From Multifurca ochricompacta (Eukaryota; Basidiomycota; Agaricomycetes; Russulales; Russulaceae): a stretch of 64,000 nt of DNA. The translations under genes were made by a program, and so were the position numbers. Below are positions 49,657 to 60,964 of this stretch, piece after piece; the stretch's first letter is position 1, and each line of letters starts with the position of its first letter. The notes beneath the pieces were generated by a model. It ran no database searches, was not told the DNA's origin, and saw nothing but the letters and a program-made list of their open reading frames with translations. Location of the stretch: contig WTXG01000076.1 of NCBI GenBank assembly GCA_022496185.1, forward strand, positions 93,947 to 157,946, read 5' to 3'.

Positions 49657-49955
49657 CTATAGAGCGAATAGCTCAGTCTTTGTGGTGGAAGACTAGGTTC
49701 TAAACTACGCAGTAGTCTATCTTATTGGGATACGCGTTTTGGAATGTGAATGTGTAAATGATTAAACATGTATAGTAGTTGTTGGTCCGGGCCGGCATCT
49801 CCGGTATCTATCCGTGATGTGGCTGCTATTCCAACACATAATACAGCTTGCAGATTTTATTCCACATACTAAAAAAACAGTTTCCTGGTAAACACCCAAA
49901 ACTGAATACACGACTCCAATGCAGATAGCTATAGGCAGGCTCAGGAGATGTGAGG

Positions 49956-50015
49956 CGCGTTACATATAGTTTGTCTCTGTATGTACATCACGTGATGCGT
50001 CACAATGCATCCAGT
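49956..50015 (-). repeat. Right arm of inverted repeat
   Basis: Reverse complement matches 49366-49415 with a few substitutions and about ten extra bases beside the CACGTG core. The arms are about 540 bp apart and inverted, so they are not a normal LTR pair. Confidence 0.7.
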
Positions 50016-50465
50016 GGTTGAAGCGCATACACTGTACGCCACAGCCGCAATTCCATTTGCTTTGCATTTGCTATTTGCTGATCCTGATGCAGCAGAATCG
50101 TCGTCGTCAACACTGCCATTAATCCTTCTTCTCTCTTGATGCCCCTTCATACATAAGTACAGCAATGAATGACAAATCGATGAACGAGACGCTTTCAAAG
50201 TGGGTTTTAGGAGTTGTAGGCTGGCCGAATCGCTGAATGAATGAAGAGAAGAAAAGAAGATAATACAATATTCGTGAGTCTGAAATATATCTATACAGGC
50301 AGTGAATGCAATTTCCGATCCTAATTGGACTGAGACAACTGAGCCAGCACCGGAGGAGATGAGAGGTCATGCCGAGATCGAAATCATCCTACTACGGTAC
50401 ATATAGCGGATGAATCGCGCGCTCCAATGGTCCCAATCATCTTTTCTTTGTTTATCTCCTTTATC

Positions 50466-51822
50466 ATGACCTCTCCCTCGTACGTGAATCGACATGCTTT
50501 TTGCCAAATCTGACTAGGATGTCAGGTTACTGGTGCTTCCGGGTTCATTGGCTCCCATGTCGTGGACGAGCTTCTGCGACAAGGTTACTCTGTCCGTGGG
50601 TACGCACTTGTCGTATCTCAATCCCGGAAATTTGCGTTGAAACGACCCCGTCTCCGTTGTCAGTGCGGTGCGGAGCAAGAACGTCTCACGCATCAGCAAG
50701 AGCTACGAATCCTTCGGTGAAAGGTTCACAACCACAGTTATCGAAGACCTGGCCACTTCGGATCTCTCAGAGGCCATCAAAGGTATGTAGATTCAGCAGC
50801 CTCCTAATTAATGGCATCTTCAATGATTTCTTAGGAGTCGATGCCATCATTCATGTTGCCTCCCCGCTCGCCAACGCCGGCAGCCCAGAAGTCATCCTTG
50901 AAGTTTGTATTCCTCGTTGCCCGATCCCTGACTTGTTGATGATCATGACCGATCACTTCTTTCTATAGACTGCTGTCTCGGTACAACCCGCGTCCTTGAG
51001 GCTGCTTTGGCCGCTGACGTGAAGAAGCTCGTCATCACAGCGAGCATGGCATCGCTTATCTCCCTGAATGACTTCTGGAGAGACATAAGGATCAACGAAA
51101 CGGGTGAGTGCAAAGAGTTGGGGTGGGGGGGAGGCAGGGAGATTTTGATGCCTTCTCCCACACACATTCCTGGAAGAACAATCTAACTGACGTGGGATCC
51201 CCCTATAGCTCATAACCCTGATAAGTACGAGGATGCGTTCAAACCAGGTGCGACCTCTCTCACCGTATACTCAGTCTCCAAGGCTCTCGCAGACCGTGCC
51301 GCGGGTGACTTCAAGCGCGACCATCCCGAATTCGACATCACGACCATCCACCCGTCTTACGTCTTCGGACCCACGGGTACCGGTCAAGTCTACAACTCTG
51401 TCGCGACGGGTACGAACCTGTATATCTACGAGCTCATCGCCGGACCTGTCGGGCGTCCCGTCAGGGGGTACAATCGCAACAACGGAACTCCTCCGTTGAA
51501 CGTCGACGTTCGCGATGTCGCGCGTGCGCATGTGCTCGCGCTCAAGTTGCCTCCGTCCGATACACTGAAGCGGTTCATCCTGTCCACAAGCACGTTCACG
51601 TGGACGGAGGCAATCAAGTATATCGCTGAGGTCAGGCCAGATTTGAAGGCACGCCTGCCAGTTATCACGGATAACGAACCCGCAATCGGGCCGTCTGTTA
51701 AGCTGGATACCAGCGCAACTGATAACGTTCTTGGGCTCAAGAATTACGTTAAATGGCAAGACACCGTCTTGGACACCATTAACGATTTGCTACGTATTGA
51801 GAAGCAGCTGGCGGCGCAGTAG
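50466..51822 (+). CDS. NAD(P)-dependent ketoreductase/epimerase (extended SDR, Gre2-like)
   Basis: Reduces carbonyls such as aldehydes or methylglyoxal-type substrates; the actual substrate cannot be read. The start ATG 50466 opens MTSPSY, joined by a short intron to VTGASGFIGSHVVDELLRQG, whose TGASGFIG is the Rossmann NAD(P) motif. Next are RFTTTVIEDLATSDLSEAIK, GVDAIIHVASPLANAGSPE, LEAALAADVKKLVITASMAS, and the catalytic YSVSKALADRAAGDF (Y-x3-K). Also ITTIHPSYVFGPTGTG and NVDVRDVARAHVLAL. Ends IEKQLAAQ at 51822. Five or so introns, including a G-rich one near 51103-51209. Family membership is clear, with the length of about 340 residues usual for Gre2 and dihydroflavonol-reductase-like enzymes. 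Confidence 0.9.
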
Positions 51823-51972
51823 ACGGATTGTCCAAACAAATTTAAAAAAAGAGGAATGTGTATGGTTAGTGGTGTCTCACGAAGGCTTTGTTGATTGTTG
51901 ATTGCACGAGCTGCCTCGCGGATTTGGTGTGTCAGTCTCGCGTTGTAGAGTTACTTGAAATAAAAATAATGA

Positions 51973-51973
<1 letters not shown>

Positions 51974-52016
<43 letters not shown>
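51974..52016. repeat. (TG)n microsatellite
   Basis: About 21 uninterrupted TG dinucleotides, 150 bp after the SDR stop codon. Confidence 0.95.
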
Positions 52017-52018
<2 letters not shown>

Positions 52019-53058
52019 ATTGGTATGCGCAATGTGTATGAGGCTCGCGAAGACAGACTGAATAAACTAACCAAGAGAAGTTGTTGGGATAAAGGGGATG
52101 GCAGGAAGGGGGCTGGAAAATATGCGAGCGAGGACCGCTCATACACCTGACCAAGGGTCAGAACGGCATAATGATCCTTCTAATGGGACATTACCCTTGC
52201 CTACAGTACTAATACTGCTACCATTTATCTGGCACACATTATAATAAGCGAAGAGAAGCCCACCGTTCATTAATGTTGTTAATGATGACACAGTGATAGA
52301 AGGTTGGGCTGTTGTTACTTACGTAGCGTAGCCAAGGGTGTGTGATGATGATGCTATTCCATTTCATAACTTCTTGTAACTTCTTCCATTCTATTCCGCA
52401 TCGCCGCCACCATTCTGGGCAGATCCAGTCATATAAAACTAACCGAACAATCCAATGTGTCGATCCGTAGTCGTCGTTAAACAGTTCACTTAATACTTAT
52501 TTTTGAAACTCGCGAATTCCCCCCCGGGCGGCATATTTGAAACCCCTTGTTTTTGAACTTTGAACGGCCCACGGATAATATCCACAAAAACCGCAACCGC
52601 AAGTTCAGAACAACATAATCCGATCCGATTTCTTACTTCAGCAGGATGAATGAATCATGTATCGGTATAATCTGATGAGCCCTAAAATCAAGTTGATTAA
52701 GATTAAGATCCTTCCGGGTTGGTGAGCGTTAAGGGTCTCTCTGTTCTGTGGCTGAATGGCCGATAAGCCATGAGCGGGATGAAGTGAAGTGAGTGAGTGT
52801 TACGACCCTCTCGGGAGTCATGACCAACGAGTCGGACCTCTGTATAGTCATTTCAAACCCACTAGTTCTGGGATTAGCTTAGTATAATGCACGCTTTCTT
52901 CTTTCAGGGTTCGGTTCCCCCTTGCTTCCGGAGCCTTAGTACTGGCATTTGTCGTTCTCGTTCTCGTTATCGCTTGCGCTTGCGTTTGGCGTTTAGCGTT
53001 CGTGTCTGTTGTTTTCTCACTTTGATCAGATCTTCTTCTATGCTTGGTTCGTGATGCT

Positions 53059-53247
53059 ATGGGCAAGTTCTCGAACCAGCTTACTCTTGCAAACCGGCGA
53101 GCACGGCATCAGTCGGTTCTCTCTAAGCCCTCACCCCTCGGAGAAAAAAAACCTCATGCGGTGTCATATATCCTGGACAAGCCAGTGTCAGAACCCTCTA
53201 CTAGTACGAACGAACGAAACCAAGTCTACGGCGGCAACTTTACGTAG
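53059..53247 (+). CDS. Possible small protein, unknown
   Basis: Open frame of 62 codons starting MGKFSNQLTLANRRARHQSV. The N-terminal MGxxxS/N fits a myristoylation site, and composition is ordinary rather than low complexity. A following exon (from about 53266, reading PELSASLERLHTSIERDE) is conceivable. No family recognised. Confidence 0.25.
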   Translation: MGKFSNQLTLANRRARHQSVLSKPSPLGEKKPHAVSYILDKPVSEPSTSTNERNQVYGGNFT

Positions 53248-53522
53248 CACCTGTTACAGGCTAGTGTGTACCCCTGATTCCGGAACTCTCGGCATCCCTC
53301 GAGCGTCTTCACACCTCAATTGAACGGGATGAGCGGCGGGGTTGCTAGATCGTCTTTGTATTAGGGAAGCGATCGGGCACAGAGGCGTATAAGCAGAGTT
53401 GTTTTCCAACATCTGGACATCATCATTCCCCCTTATTTCCTGACTTTGAGAAGTCAACTCTCTACCAGAGCTACCCTTAACGTCACCAGTCAAAGGAATC
53501 ATCTTTACTACTTTGAATAGAC

Positions 53523-54294
53523 ATGGCCGTCATCGATTCCTTCAAGGCGAATGCTACGAGCGTAGAGGTAAGCCCCTCCCCTCTCCCCCGCTCCACCCCA
53601 CGTCCCCTTGCCCATAGAGCAGCGACTGACTGGGCTATTGCTAGTTCTCATGGCCCCCAGATCTGACCGGTCTTGAACGCATCATGCTCTCAGCTCAGGG
53701 TGACCTCCAACGCCTGCTTAGGTGAGTACTTGTACTTTCTCACACGGCTCTCAATCCGTCTAATTCCTCCTGTCGCGCAGCGCGTTCTTTGCGCGTACCA
53801 TCAATATCAAGCCCATCTACGCTCACACATCGCCGCGTACGCAACCTGCTTCACCCGAGGATCCCATCACCCAGCGTCGCGAAGTCCACCTCTTGTGCGA
53901 CGGGAAGACCGTATGCGTCGCGACAAGCTTCGTGACCATCACCTCTCCGCTCTGCGAGCGACTTTTCCTTGATGAGAAGTTCGCCGTCGGCCAGACGTTC
54001 CGAAAGATGCAGACGCCGCCTCAGTTCGCCCTCCTTGACTGTGGCATCAAGATGGGAGAGAATGAGAAACGGACGCTTTGGCGACGGTATACGCTCTCCA
54101 CTGAGGGCTTCGAATGCGATATCACGGAAGTCTTCCCTGATCGTGACATGTTTGTTCTTGGAGATCAGTGGCTTGTCCAAGAGCTCGATAGTGCTCAGGA
54201 GACAGACGCGGGGAGAGCAAAAAGCGATATGCTACTACTACTACTACCACTGATTCTCTTCTCGTCATCGTCTAATGCTTTCCCTCCCCCCTGA
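53523..54294 (+). CDS. Chorismate-lyase-like (UbiC fold) protein
   Basis: Bacterial UbiC removes pyruvate from chorismate; fungal relatives are uncharacterised. Exons start MAVIDSFKANATSVE (53523), then FSWPPDLTGLERIMLSAQGD and, after a third junction, SAFFARTINIKPIYAHTSPR. The body reads REVHLLCDGKTVCVATSFVT, ITSPLCERLFLDEKFAVGQ, FRKMQTPPQFALLD and LWRRYTLSTEGFECDITEVF. The order of a REVxL-x-DG strand, a late ...GQ...F segment and RRYTL near the end is that of chorismate lyase. The tail is Leu- then Ser-rich (DMLLLLLPLILFSSSS) and ends at 54294, so it may be an intron read through or a hydrophobic anchor. The function is not shown. Confidence 0.6.
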
Positions 54295-54612
54295 TCACAT
54301 TAACTATGGGGGAACCACGTGACTCGACCCATGTCTCTCCTGTATGGGGTGTCTGGTCCTAATGTCATCTGTAACCACTCTTCATTTGCATTTTCGCATC
54401 CTGTACAGTATCGTCTTGCATTTGCGTTATCGGGATCGCTCCCTATTAATCACCATATGTCTTATGTGCCTGCACAAATCTATTTGCCAGATCAGTTTGC
54501 GTCTTCTCCAGCGAGGAATATGGTCAGATACGTTTCTTTTTTCTTTTAATATTTTTGGTGAGAAAAAGTAGTTCAAGGTCTTAACGGGTGAAGGGGGGTT
54601 TTTTTTTTTCAG
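54295..54612. other. Short intergenic region
   Basis: 318 bp between two plus-strand genes; T-rich just before the F-box start. No feature seen beyond the terminator and promoter that must lie here. Confidence 0.4.
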
Positions 54613-55963
54613 ATGTCCCTCCCAGTCGAGATCATAGATGGAATCGTAGAGGAGGTTTTGCTCTCCCAGTCACGCGCTTTTTCGTCCATCGCAGCCTTAT
54701 CGGTGGTATCACGTCAACTCCGATATATCTCCCTTCGCGCCTACTTTTCTCGATTAACGGTGAGTAAACTCACCAGGGCAGGTCGAATTCTCGATATCCC
54801 AAATTGTTGTTCATGGATCCGGTGAGGCCATGTGACGCACGCACACACGCATATATATATATATGCGTGTGTACATATATGCACATTTCAATTGACAACC
54901 AGTTTCGAAGGCACCTTTCGACGACCATGCAGATAATCGAAAAGAGGTCTCTACCGGTCTCCAAAATGAAGCTCTGGTCCCTGGAACTGACTTGCGAATC
55001 AGTCTCCGTGTTCTCCCTCGCTGCGAGCATACTCCTCGTTTTCCCTCACTTACCGGTGACCACGCTCGTATCTCTCAAGCTTAGATCTTTGCCACGGATC
55101 ACCCAGCTACTCCTGAAAGAGATCGCTCGGCGGTGCGCGAACCTGAGAGAGCTGGAGCTGAGCGTGATCGAACGATTGAGCACTGACTGTTGTTGGGCTT
55201 GCTTTGAAGAATCGAGCTCCGGCGTGAAGCACTCTCCCGTTGGCGTCGATGCTTCTTCTTGCGATACTACTACTGCTAGAGATCTGGCGGTGGGTGCAAA
55301 ACCGTGCTTGTGGGTGCCACTAGTAGATCACCTCACATTTTTTAGACGCTCTACGGGAGGTGTCTTCAACCGTTAGCAAATCTGAAACGCCTCTCTATCG
55401 GAGTCTTCCTCTCCTCTCCTGTTGTCTTGAAGAAACACATCGAAGACCACTCGTTGACAAGAGAGGACCACTACTACTTCATAGACTGCCCTTTCGACGA
55501 CTCGTTCTCTGCTCCTCACACCCCCGCATTAGATGGCCAGATGGAGCGCCCTAGATTGCATCTAATAGACAGGCAACGACCAAGGGGGGGAGGAGGAAGC
55601 GACGCTTTGGCTAGGCAACAGCAGGGTGCTACTGGACTAGGGTGTAGACCCTATACCCCGACAAAATGCGTACAATGCTGGGAGACTCATGGACTCAGCA
55701 CTCGCGAGGACGAACTGTTGGCGACGATGAGGTTGGCGCAGAACCTCAAAAGCCTGGAGTGGGTTCGGTGGAGCTCGTGGTTCTCGTACTGGAACTTGCC
55801 GTTGCAGGTCACAGCTACGGCGAACGAAGACGATAAGAGGGATAAGATGAACGAACAAGAAAGAGTTTTTGGATTGACGAAGGATGACGTAGATGCTCAG
55901 TGGGCCACCTTCGAGATAGAAAGGAGGGAAAAAAGGATCAAGGTATGGAGGAGGACCTCTTGA
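54613..55963 (+). CDS. F-box-like protein
   Basis: Likely SCF substrate-receptor type. Start MSLPVEIIDGIVEEVLLSQS, the LPxEI/L-x-DxI F-box opening, then FSSIAALSVVSRQLRYISLR completing the three-helix box. An intron at about 54824-54915 leads to HLSTTMQIIEKRSLPVSKMK. Leucine-rich segments follow (PVTTLVSLKLRSLPRITQLL, CANLRELELSVIERL). A second intron of about 60 nt near 55287-55345 joins RDLA to TLYGRCLQPLANLKRLSIGV. The C-terminal half has HYYFIDCPFDD, LLATMRLAQNLKSLEWVRWS and a charged coil (RREKRIKVWRRTS). Such F-box/LRR-like proteins are numerous in Agaricomycetes and evolve fast. The first intron has a 30-bp palindrome. Confidence 0.75.
54843..54872. repeat. 30-bp perfect palindrome in F-box gene intron
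   Basis: ACACACGC, then a (AT)7 core, then GCGTGTGT: a perfect inverted repeat inside the first intron that could form a hairpin in the pre-mRNA or a cruciform in DNA. Confidence 0.9.
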
Positions 55964-56469
55964 AACTAAGCAACCACGTTGCAATCAGAGTTCTTGATAA
56001 TTGTATGTGAAACGATACGGCAGTTCGTTGGAGGGGTAAAGGTTGCCCCTCGCTTGGAGGTTCTTTGAACACACACACAAACACAAACCAGTGAATAAAA
56101 ATAAATGGGACACCACGTGGCGAATGCTTACGATAGATTTTCAATTTAATTTAATTTTTTAAACGTTTTAGAAGAATAGATGGTGAGATGGTGAGAAGTC
56201 TGATCGCGTGCGTCCATGCGTGTGGCTAAAGTGAGAACAAGAACAAAGAAAAAGAACGCAACAGCAACAGCCACGCCACACGCGCCGCGGCCACAGTCGT
56301 TGTTGTGGGGAAGAAGGGGAAGGGAGGAACGCACAAAGTCTATATATAATATAATATGATAAGAGCGAAAGACTACCAGCTCGTTATAGGGACACGCAAC
56401 AAAACGTGGGGGGTGCTACTCACGAAAACGGGACCGGTTACACTCCTATTCTCATATATATATATCATC
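55964..56469. other. Intergenic between F-box and low-complexity genes
   Basis: 506 bp with TATATA at 56341-56346 and 56455-56463, just before the next start. No gene seen. Confidence 0.4.
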
Positions 56470-57951
56470 ATGGACTACTTGTCCTCGTTCTCGTCTCCTA
56501 TCACCGCCACCGCCGACAACGATAATAACAACGGGGGAGCTCCGACAACGCGATACAAAAAGTCGACCGAGTTTGCAAGGTTGTTTTACTTTTTTGGGAA
56601 ACTCACTCGACGACGGCCACCATCACCACCACCACCACCACCACCACCATTATTACAACATGATGGGGAAAGGAGTTCGAACCACCAAGCGTCAAAGTCA
56701 TTATTGACTCACGAGACGGAAGTAACAGCAGCAGAAGAGGACGAAGACGGATCTTCGATTCCGGAAGACATCGCGCCTCTTTTACAGAAATTGTCAGAGA
56801 CCATCATCACTAAGGATGAGCCCACCATGAACGGAGATGATGATGAAGAAGATGATGAGCTTGAGAGGGGAGCTGAGGCCAGGGCGGTAGTGGCGGGCAT
56901 TCCTAAACGAAGACCACCACCACCACCACCGTTGCGGCCGACAAGAACAACGACAATGATCACATTGACACCTACCGTCATTGCCACCACTTCCAGGTCC
57001 CAGTCCCTCATACAGCGACAGGAGCAGCAGCAGCGTCAGCAGTCGTTGGTAGTGAACGAGAACCAAGCCGCGATTACGGTCGACGACAAGTGCTCACAGC
57101 AGTCGATACAACCGCGACGACAACAACAACGAAACACAGTATCAGGGTCGTCGCCATCACCGTCTTCAGTGTCATCGTCCCCGAGAGGCAAGAGCACGAT
57201 CCAAACGCCATCATCACGATCCATTCGTCATCAGGGGATGATTCCAGGTCGGAGAAACAGCAAAGGAGGAGGAGGGGCGCACTTTCCGTTGTTGTTCTTG
57301 AAAGGAAAGCGGTGGTATCCGTTTACGTTCAAGTTACTCTTACACAAGTTGTACGACCTCGAGGAATGGGCGGCTAAAATCCAGCAAGTCCTCGCTGCGA
57401 GTCAGGAACAGTACCAATCGCTCAATTGGAACGACAACAACAACGACAACAGCGGTGACGATGATAGCAGGAGCAGTGGTAGCAGTGGTAGTGGCATGTC
57501 AGAGGTTGTGGATAATTCTTTCTCTTCTTCTACCGCCTCTTCTACTGGGTGTAAAAGACCCACTTTTATTTCTAGCATGCTCTTTGGGAATCCATCGACA
57601 TCTACTTCGGTAGAGGTGGAGGTGGAGGTGGAGGTGGAGGTGGAGGATCGTCCAGAATCACCCAAGCATCGACGTCGCAAACCGTCCATCGTCTTGAAAT
57701 CCAAAGTTAATGACGTCGCTCTTTCCGTTGTACCAAAGCAGCAGAAACAGAAGCAGTCTTCACGGGCGGTGAAAAAGAGAATCGTCAATCGTCGGCGATC
57801 GATGAGCGGCGGGTGTGAGGGAAGTAATAGCAGTGGTAGTGGTCTGGGGTTGGTAGGGAGGAAGGGAGAATGGATCTATGATGCGGCCGTATCGTCCGTT
57901 GATGCGGAAACGGTGGATGGTGACGGTGATGCCAGAGGACGTGATCGCTGA
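56470..57951 (+). CDS. Low-complexity protein, function unknown
   Basis: Not recognised. A single open frame without introns; the ATG at 56470 (MDYLSSFSSPITATADNDNN) is preferred because a TATATATATA lies right before it. The frame is open farther to 56356. Low-complexity segments include poly-Pro (PSPPPPPPPP), Asp/Glu-rich, Gln/Arg-rich (QEQQQRQQS) and Ser-rich stretches and a VEVEVEVEVEVE repeat. One ordered-looking stretch, HFPLLFLKGKRWYPFTFKLL then LHKLYDLEEWAAKIQQVLAA, may be the conserved core. Triplet repeats open other frames too, so coding status is less sure than for its neighbours. Confidence 0.5.
   Translation: MDYLSSFSSPITATADNDNNNGGAPTTRYKKSTEFARLFYFFGKLTRRRPPSPPPPPPPPLLQHDGERSSNHQASKSLLTHETEVTAAEEDEDGSSIPEDIAPLLQKLSETIITKDEPTMNGDDDEEDDELERGAEARAVVAGIPKRRPPPPPPLRPTRTTTMITLTPTVIATTSRSQSLIQRQEQQQRQQSLVVNENQAAITVDDKCSQQSIQPRRQQQRNTVSGSSPSPSSVSSSPRGKSTIQTPSSRSIRHQGMIPGRRNSKGGGGAHFPLLFLKGKRWYPFTFKLLLHKLYDLEEWAAKIQQVLAASQEQYQSLNWNDNNNDNSGDDDSRSSGSSGSGMSEVVDNSFSSSTASSTGCKRPTFISSMLFGNPSTSTSVEVEVEVEVEVEDRPESPKHRRRKPSIVLKSKVNDVALSVVPKQQKQKQSSRAVKKRIVNRRRSMSGGCEGSNSSGSGLGLVGRKGEWIYDAAVSSVDAETVDGDGDARGRDR
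57620..57648 (+). repeat. GAGGTG hexamer repeat
   Basis: Tandem GAGGTG units coding Glu-Val dipeptides in the low-complexity protein. Confidence 0.85.
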
Positions 57952-58204
57952 GGCGCAAGCGGATTCTATCGTCGATAGGCTTTGAGGTGGTCGTAGGTCA
58001 GGGATGTGACCAACTTGGTGTTCAGCGGGGATGAAGTGCATGCCGCGTGCGTACACTGGGTTGTTATAATTTTGATTACAAATACAAATTTAATGAAATA
58101 AGATATCAACTCAGGTCGAGTCACACTTGCTCATGGCTGGGAAGAAACAATGATATAAGCTAGTGTACAATATACAAACAGGACATATAGCTAGTAAGCC
58201 TGAA

Positions 58205-58805
<601 letters not shown>

Positions 58806-59109
58806 TGATGAATAATGAAATATGCGACGAATACGGTGAAGACGAGAACAATGAAAGTTAACCCTGAGGGAAGGGGCAGGGCGGCAGTATATATACTTTA
58901 TTGAACGCGCCAGTCACGTGCTTTAAACGACGCGTTGATCAACAAACACCCAACAAGCACAGCCACAACCCACAACCCCGGCTAAGGCCGAAGGAGCCCT
59001 TTATTAGGGCCAGGCCTCACCTTACTTTCTACCTACACACACTCACACACTCACACACTCACCACTCACCACCTCACTACCTACTTTCTCAACTTTAAAT
59101 AAAAACATC
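58806..59109. promoter_or_regulatory. Divergent H3/H4 promoter
   Basis: 304 bp between the two histone starts. A TATATATA element at 58890-58897 lies about 85 bp upstream of the H3 start. On the H4 side are a CCTTTATTAGGG palindromic element (58999-59010) and CACTCACA repeats (59039-59060), probably in the H4 leader. Shared control would couple H3 and H4 to S phase. Confidence 0.65.
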
Positions 59110-59592
<483 letters not shown>

Positions 59593-60610
59593 CTACATTT
59601 CATTTTTAGAGCTGATATTTTGTATTTGTACTGTTTAATACGATCGCTTTTTTTTTTTATTACTACGTTTTCTCAAGTCCGGAAGTATTGAGCCGACCCA
59701 TTTGACTATGTTAGCGCTCGTCATATCAACGTAGTCCATGTCTTCTCTTGCACATCTCTCTGACGCCCCCCTCAAAACCTTGGGCAAAGACAGTCCGGAG
59801 ATGAATGTAGATAACGACGATCAAGAAAACCAACTCCTGAGTGTGTGCGCTTTGAGCGCGCCAAGTCGATTACTCGCTGATCGCTCTCAGGACCATGCCC
59901 AGCCTGGCGCGCTAAACTTGAAGTGGGGTGGGGTACACATTTTACCTCCAGAATCGGCGCCTTTATTCATTGTCGGTCCATTGTTCATCACCAGGCGAGC
60001 CAAAGTGGTACCGATACTGATAATAATGAGCAGCCATGGGACCACAAATTATGTTTGAATCGACACTGCTCTGCGGGTTAGGCCAGATCCGTCTGGATGC
60101 ATTAGCTGTATAGCTGTCTGTTAGTAACTGACTCGGAGCACCTGAGTCTTTGAGTATGGCACCTCCAGTGGTTGTGCGGGCTAGACAGCAAGAAAGCGAG
60201 ACTTGTCATTCAAAACAATGCTGACCAAGCTCATCCGATTTCGAGTCTGACATTATCTGAGCAGCGCGGGAGCGGGTGCCAAGGTGTACAAGTTATTGAT
60301 TGAACAAACGACCCTGACAGAGAGATTTCTCCAAATTAGATGACCGGGGCGATGAGTATCAAGAGGGCCGCAGTGATGATAATGAGGAATCTCTCGCGAA
60401 TATGCCAGGAAAACAAGAAGGGGAGATATGAAATTTATATATGCTCGACGCAAATATATAGGGACATTAGAAATTGAAGTCGGATAGTGCAGAAACTTGT
60501 GAGAACGCTATGAGGGGAAGGACAAGGCCAAGGCTTCCGCTCTTTGGTCAACGCCACATTCCCGCTGCTAGCAGGTAGCTCACCCACCTCTCCCTCACCG
60601 CTGACATCCC
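59593..60610. other. Intergenic between H4 and MITE
   Basis: About 1 kb. A plus-strand open frame at 59738-60058 (MSSLAHLSDAPLKTLGKDSP...) has a protein-like N-terminal half but no known family and no support from splicing. Otherwise nothing recognised. Confidence 0.4.
59738..60058 (+). CDS. Possible small protein, unknown
   Basis: 106-codon frame; the N-terminal half is polar (DSPEMNVDNDDQENQLLSVC), the end hydrophobic (LFIVGPLFITRRAKVVPILI). No family recognised. Could equally be chance or the 5' part of a lost gene. Confidence 0.25.
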   Translation: MSSLAHLSDAPLKTLGKDSPEMNVDNDDQENQLLSVCALSAPSRLLADRSQDHAQPGALNLKWGGVHILPPESAPLFIVGPLFITRRAKVVPILIIMSSHGTTNYV

Positions 60611-60961
60611 TAAAGTAGTAATCTTGTCACACGACTGTGATTTGTAATAGTATTTATTTTAAAAAGGAAAGTTATCTAATAGTGAAGGACTGGCTCTGCT
60701 CATGCAACGACCTCACCCCCTTCATCTTCATCCAGGACACGCGGCCTTCGCAAGGCCTCCTTCGGTGAGATGACCTTGCGAGCTGGATTAGGTCTGAGTT
60801 GGGACGTTGGGTAGCAGCAAGAACGCGCGAGAAACACCAAAGTTCTTATCTAATCCTTATCTGATCTTATTCCAACTAATTTGTAATGATATTTGTGATA
60901 ACTTTCCTTTTTAAAATAAATATTATTACAAATCACCGCGTGTGACAATATTACCACTTTA
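60611..60961. mobile_element. MITE-like element with about 65-bp terminal inverted repeats
   Basis: The ends 60611-60676 and 60897-60961 are inverted copies of each other with only about five or six differences. Both begin TAAAGT and share TTGTCACACG and TTATTTTAAAAAGGAAAGTT. Inside are about 220 bp with no ORF. Flanking TA dinucleotides would suit a Tc1/mariner-type target duplication, though TAA is also possible. No transposase is present, so movement would need one in trans. It lies immediately upstream of the NLR gene. Confidence 0.75.
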
Positions 60962-60964
60962 AGG

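Larger units (their letters stand above)
47676..50465. other. Gene-poor region with transposon remnants
   Basis: 2.8 kb without an intact gene. Codon structure is absent in the longer open frames (48013-48281, 48511-48878). The stretch holds a retrotransposon gag scrap and an inverted repeat pair, listed separately. The promoter of the SDR gene must lie at its right end. Confidence 0.55.
51823..53522. other. Intergenic region 3' of the SDR gene
   Basis: 1.7 kb, mostly unassigned. Contains a long (TG)n tract at 51974-52016. At 53059-53247 is a short open frame starting MGKFSNQLTLANRRARHQSV, which could be a small myristoylated protein but has no recognised family. No tRNA confirmed. Confidence 0.45.

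Noticed and set aside
49660..49730. Possible tRNA or primer-binding site: AATAGCTCAGTC ... GGTTCTAAACT
   Set aside because: D-stem and T-stem do not pair and there is no acceptor stem.
49330..50080. Repeat arms as a pair of LTRs
   Set aside because: The arms are inverted, and no primer-binding site or polypurine tract was found next to them.
52870..52935. Possible tRNA: GCTTAGTATAATGC followed by GGGTTCGGTTCCCCC resembles A and B boxes
   Set aside because: No acceptor stem or anticodon stem pairs around it, so the cloverleaf fails.
57036..57788. Minus-strand open frames opposite the low-complexity protein
   Set aside because: They come from complementing triplet and hexamer repeats and contain no recognisable domain.
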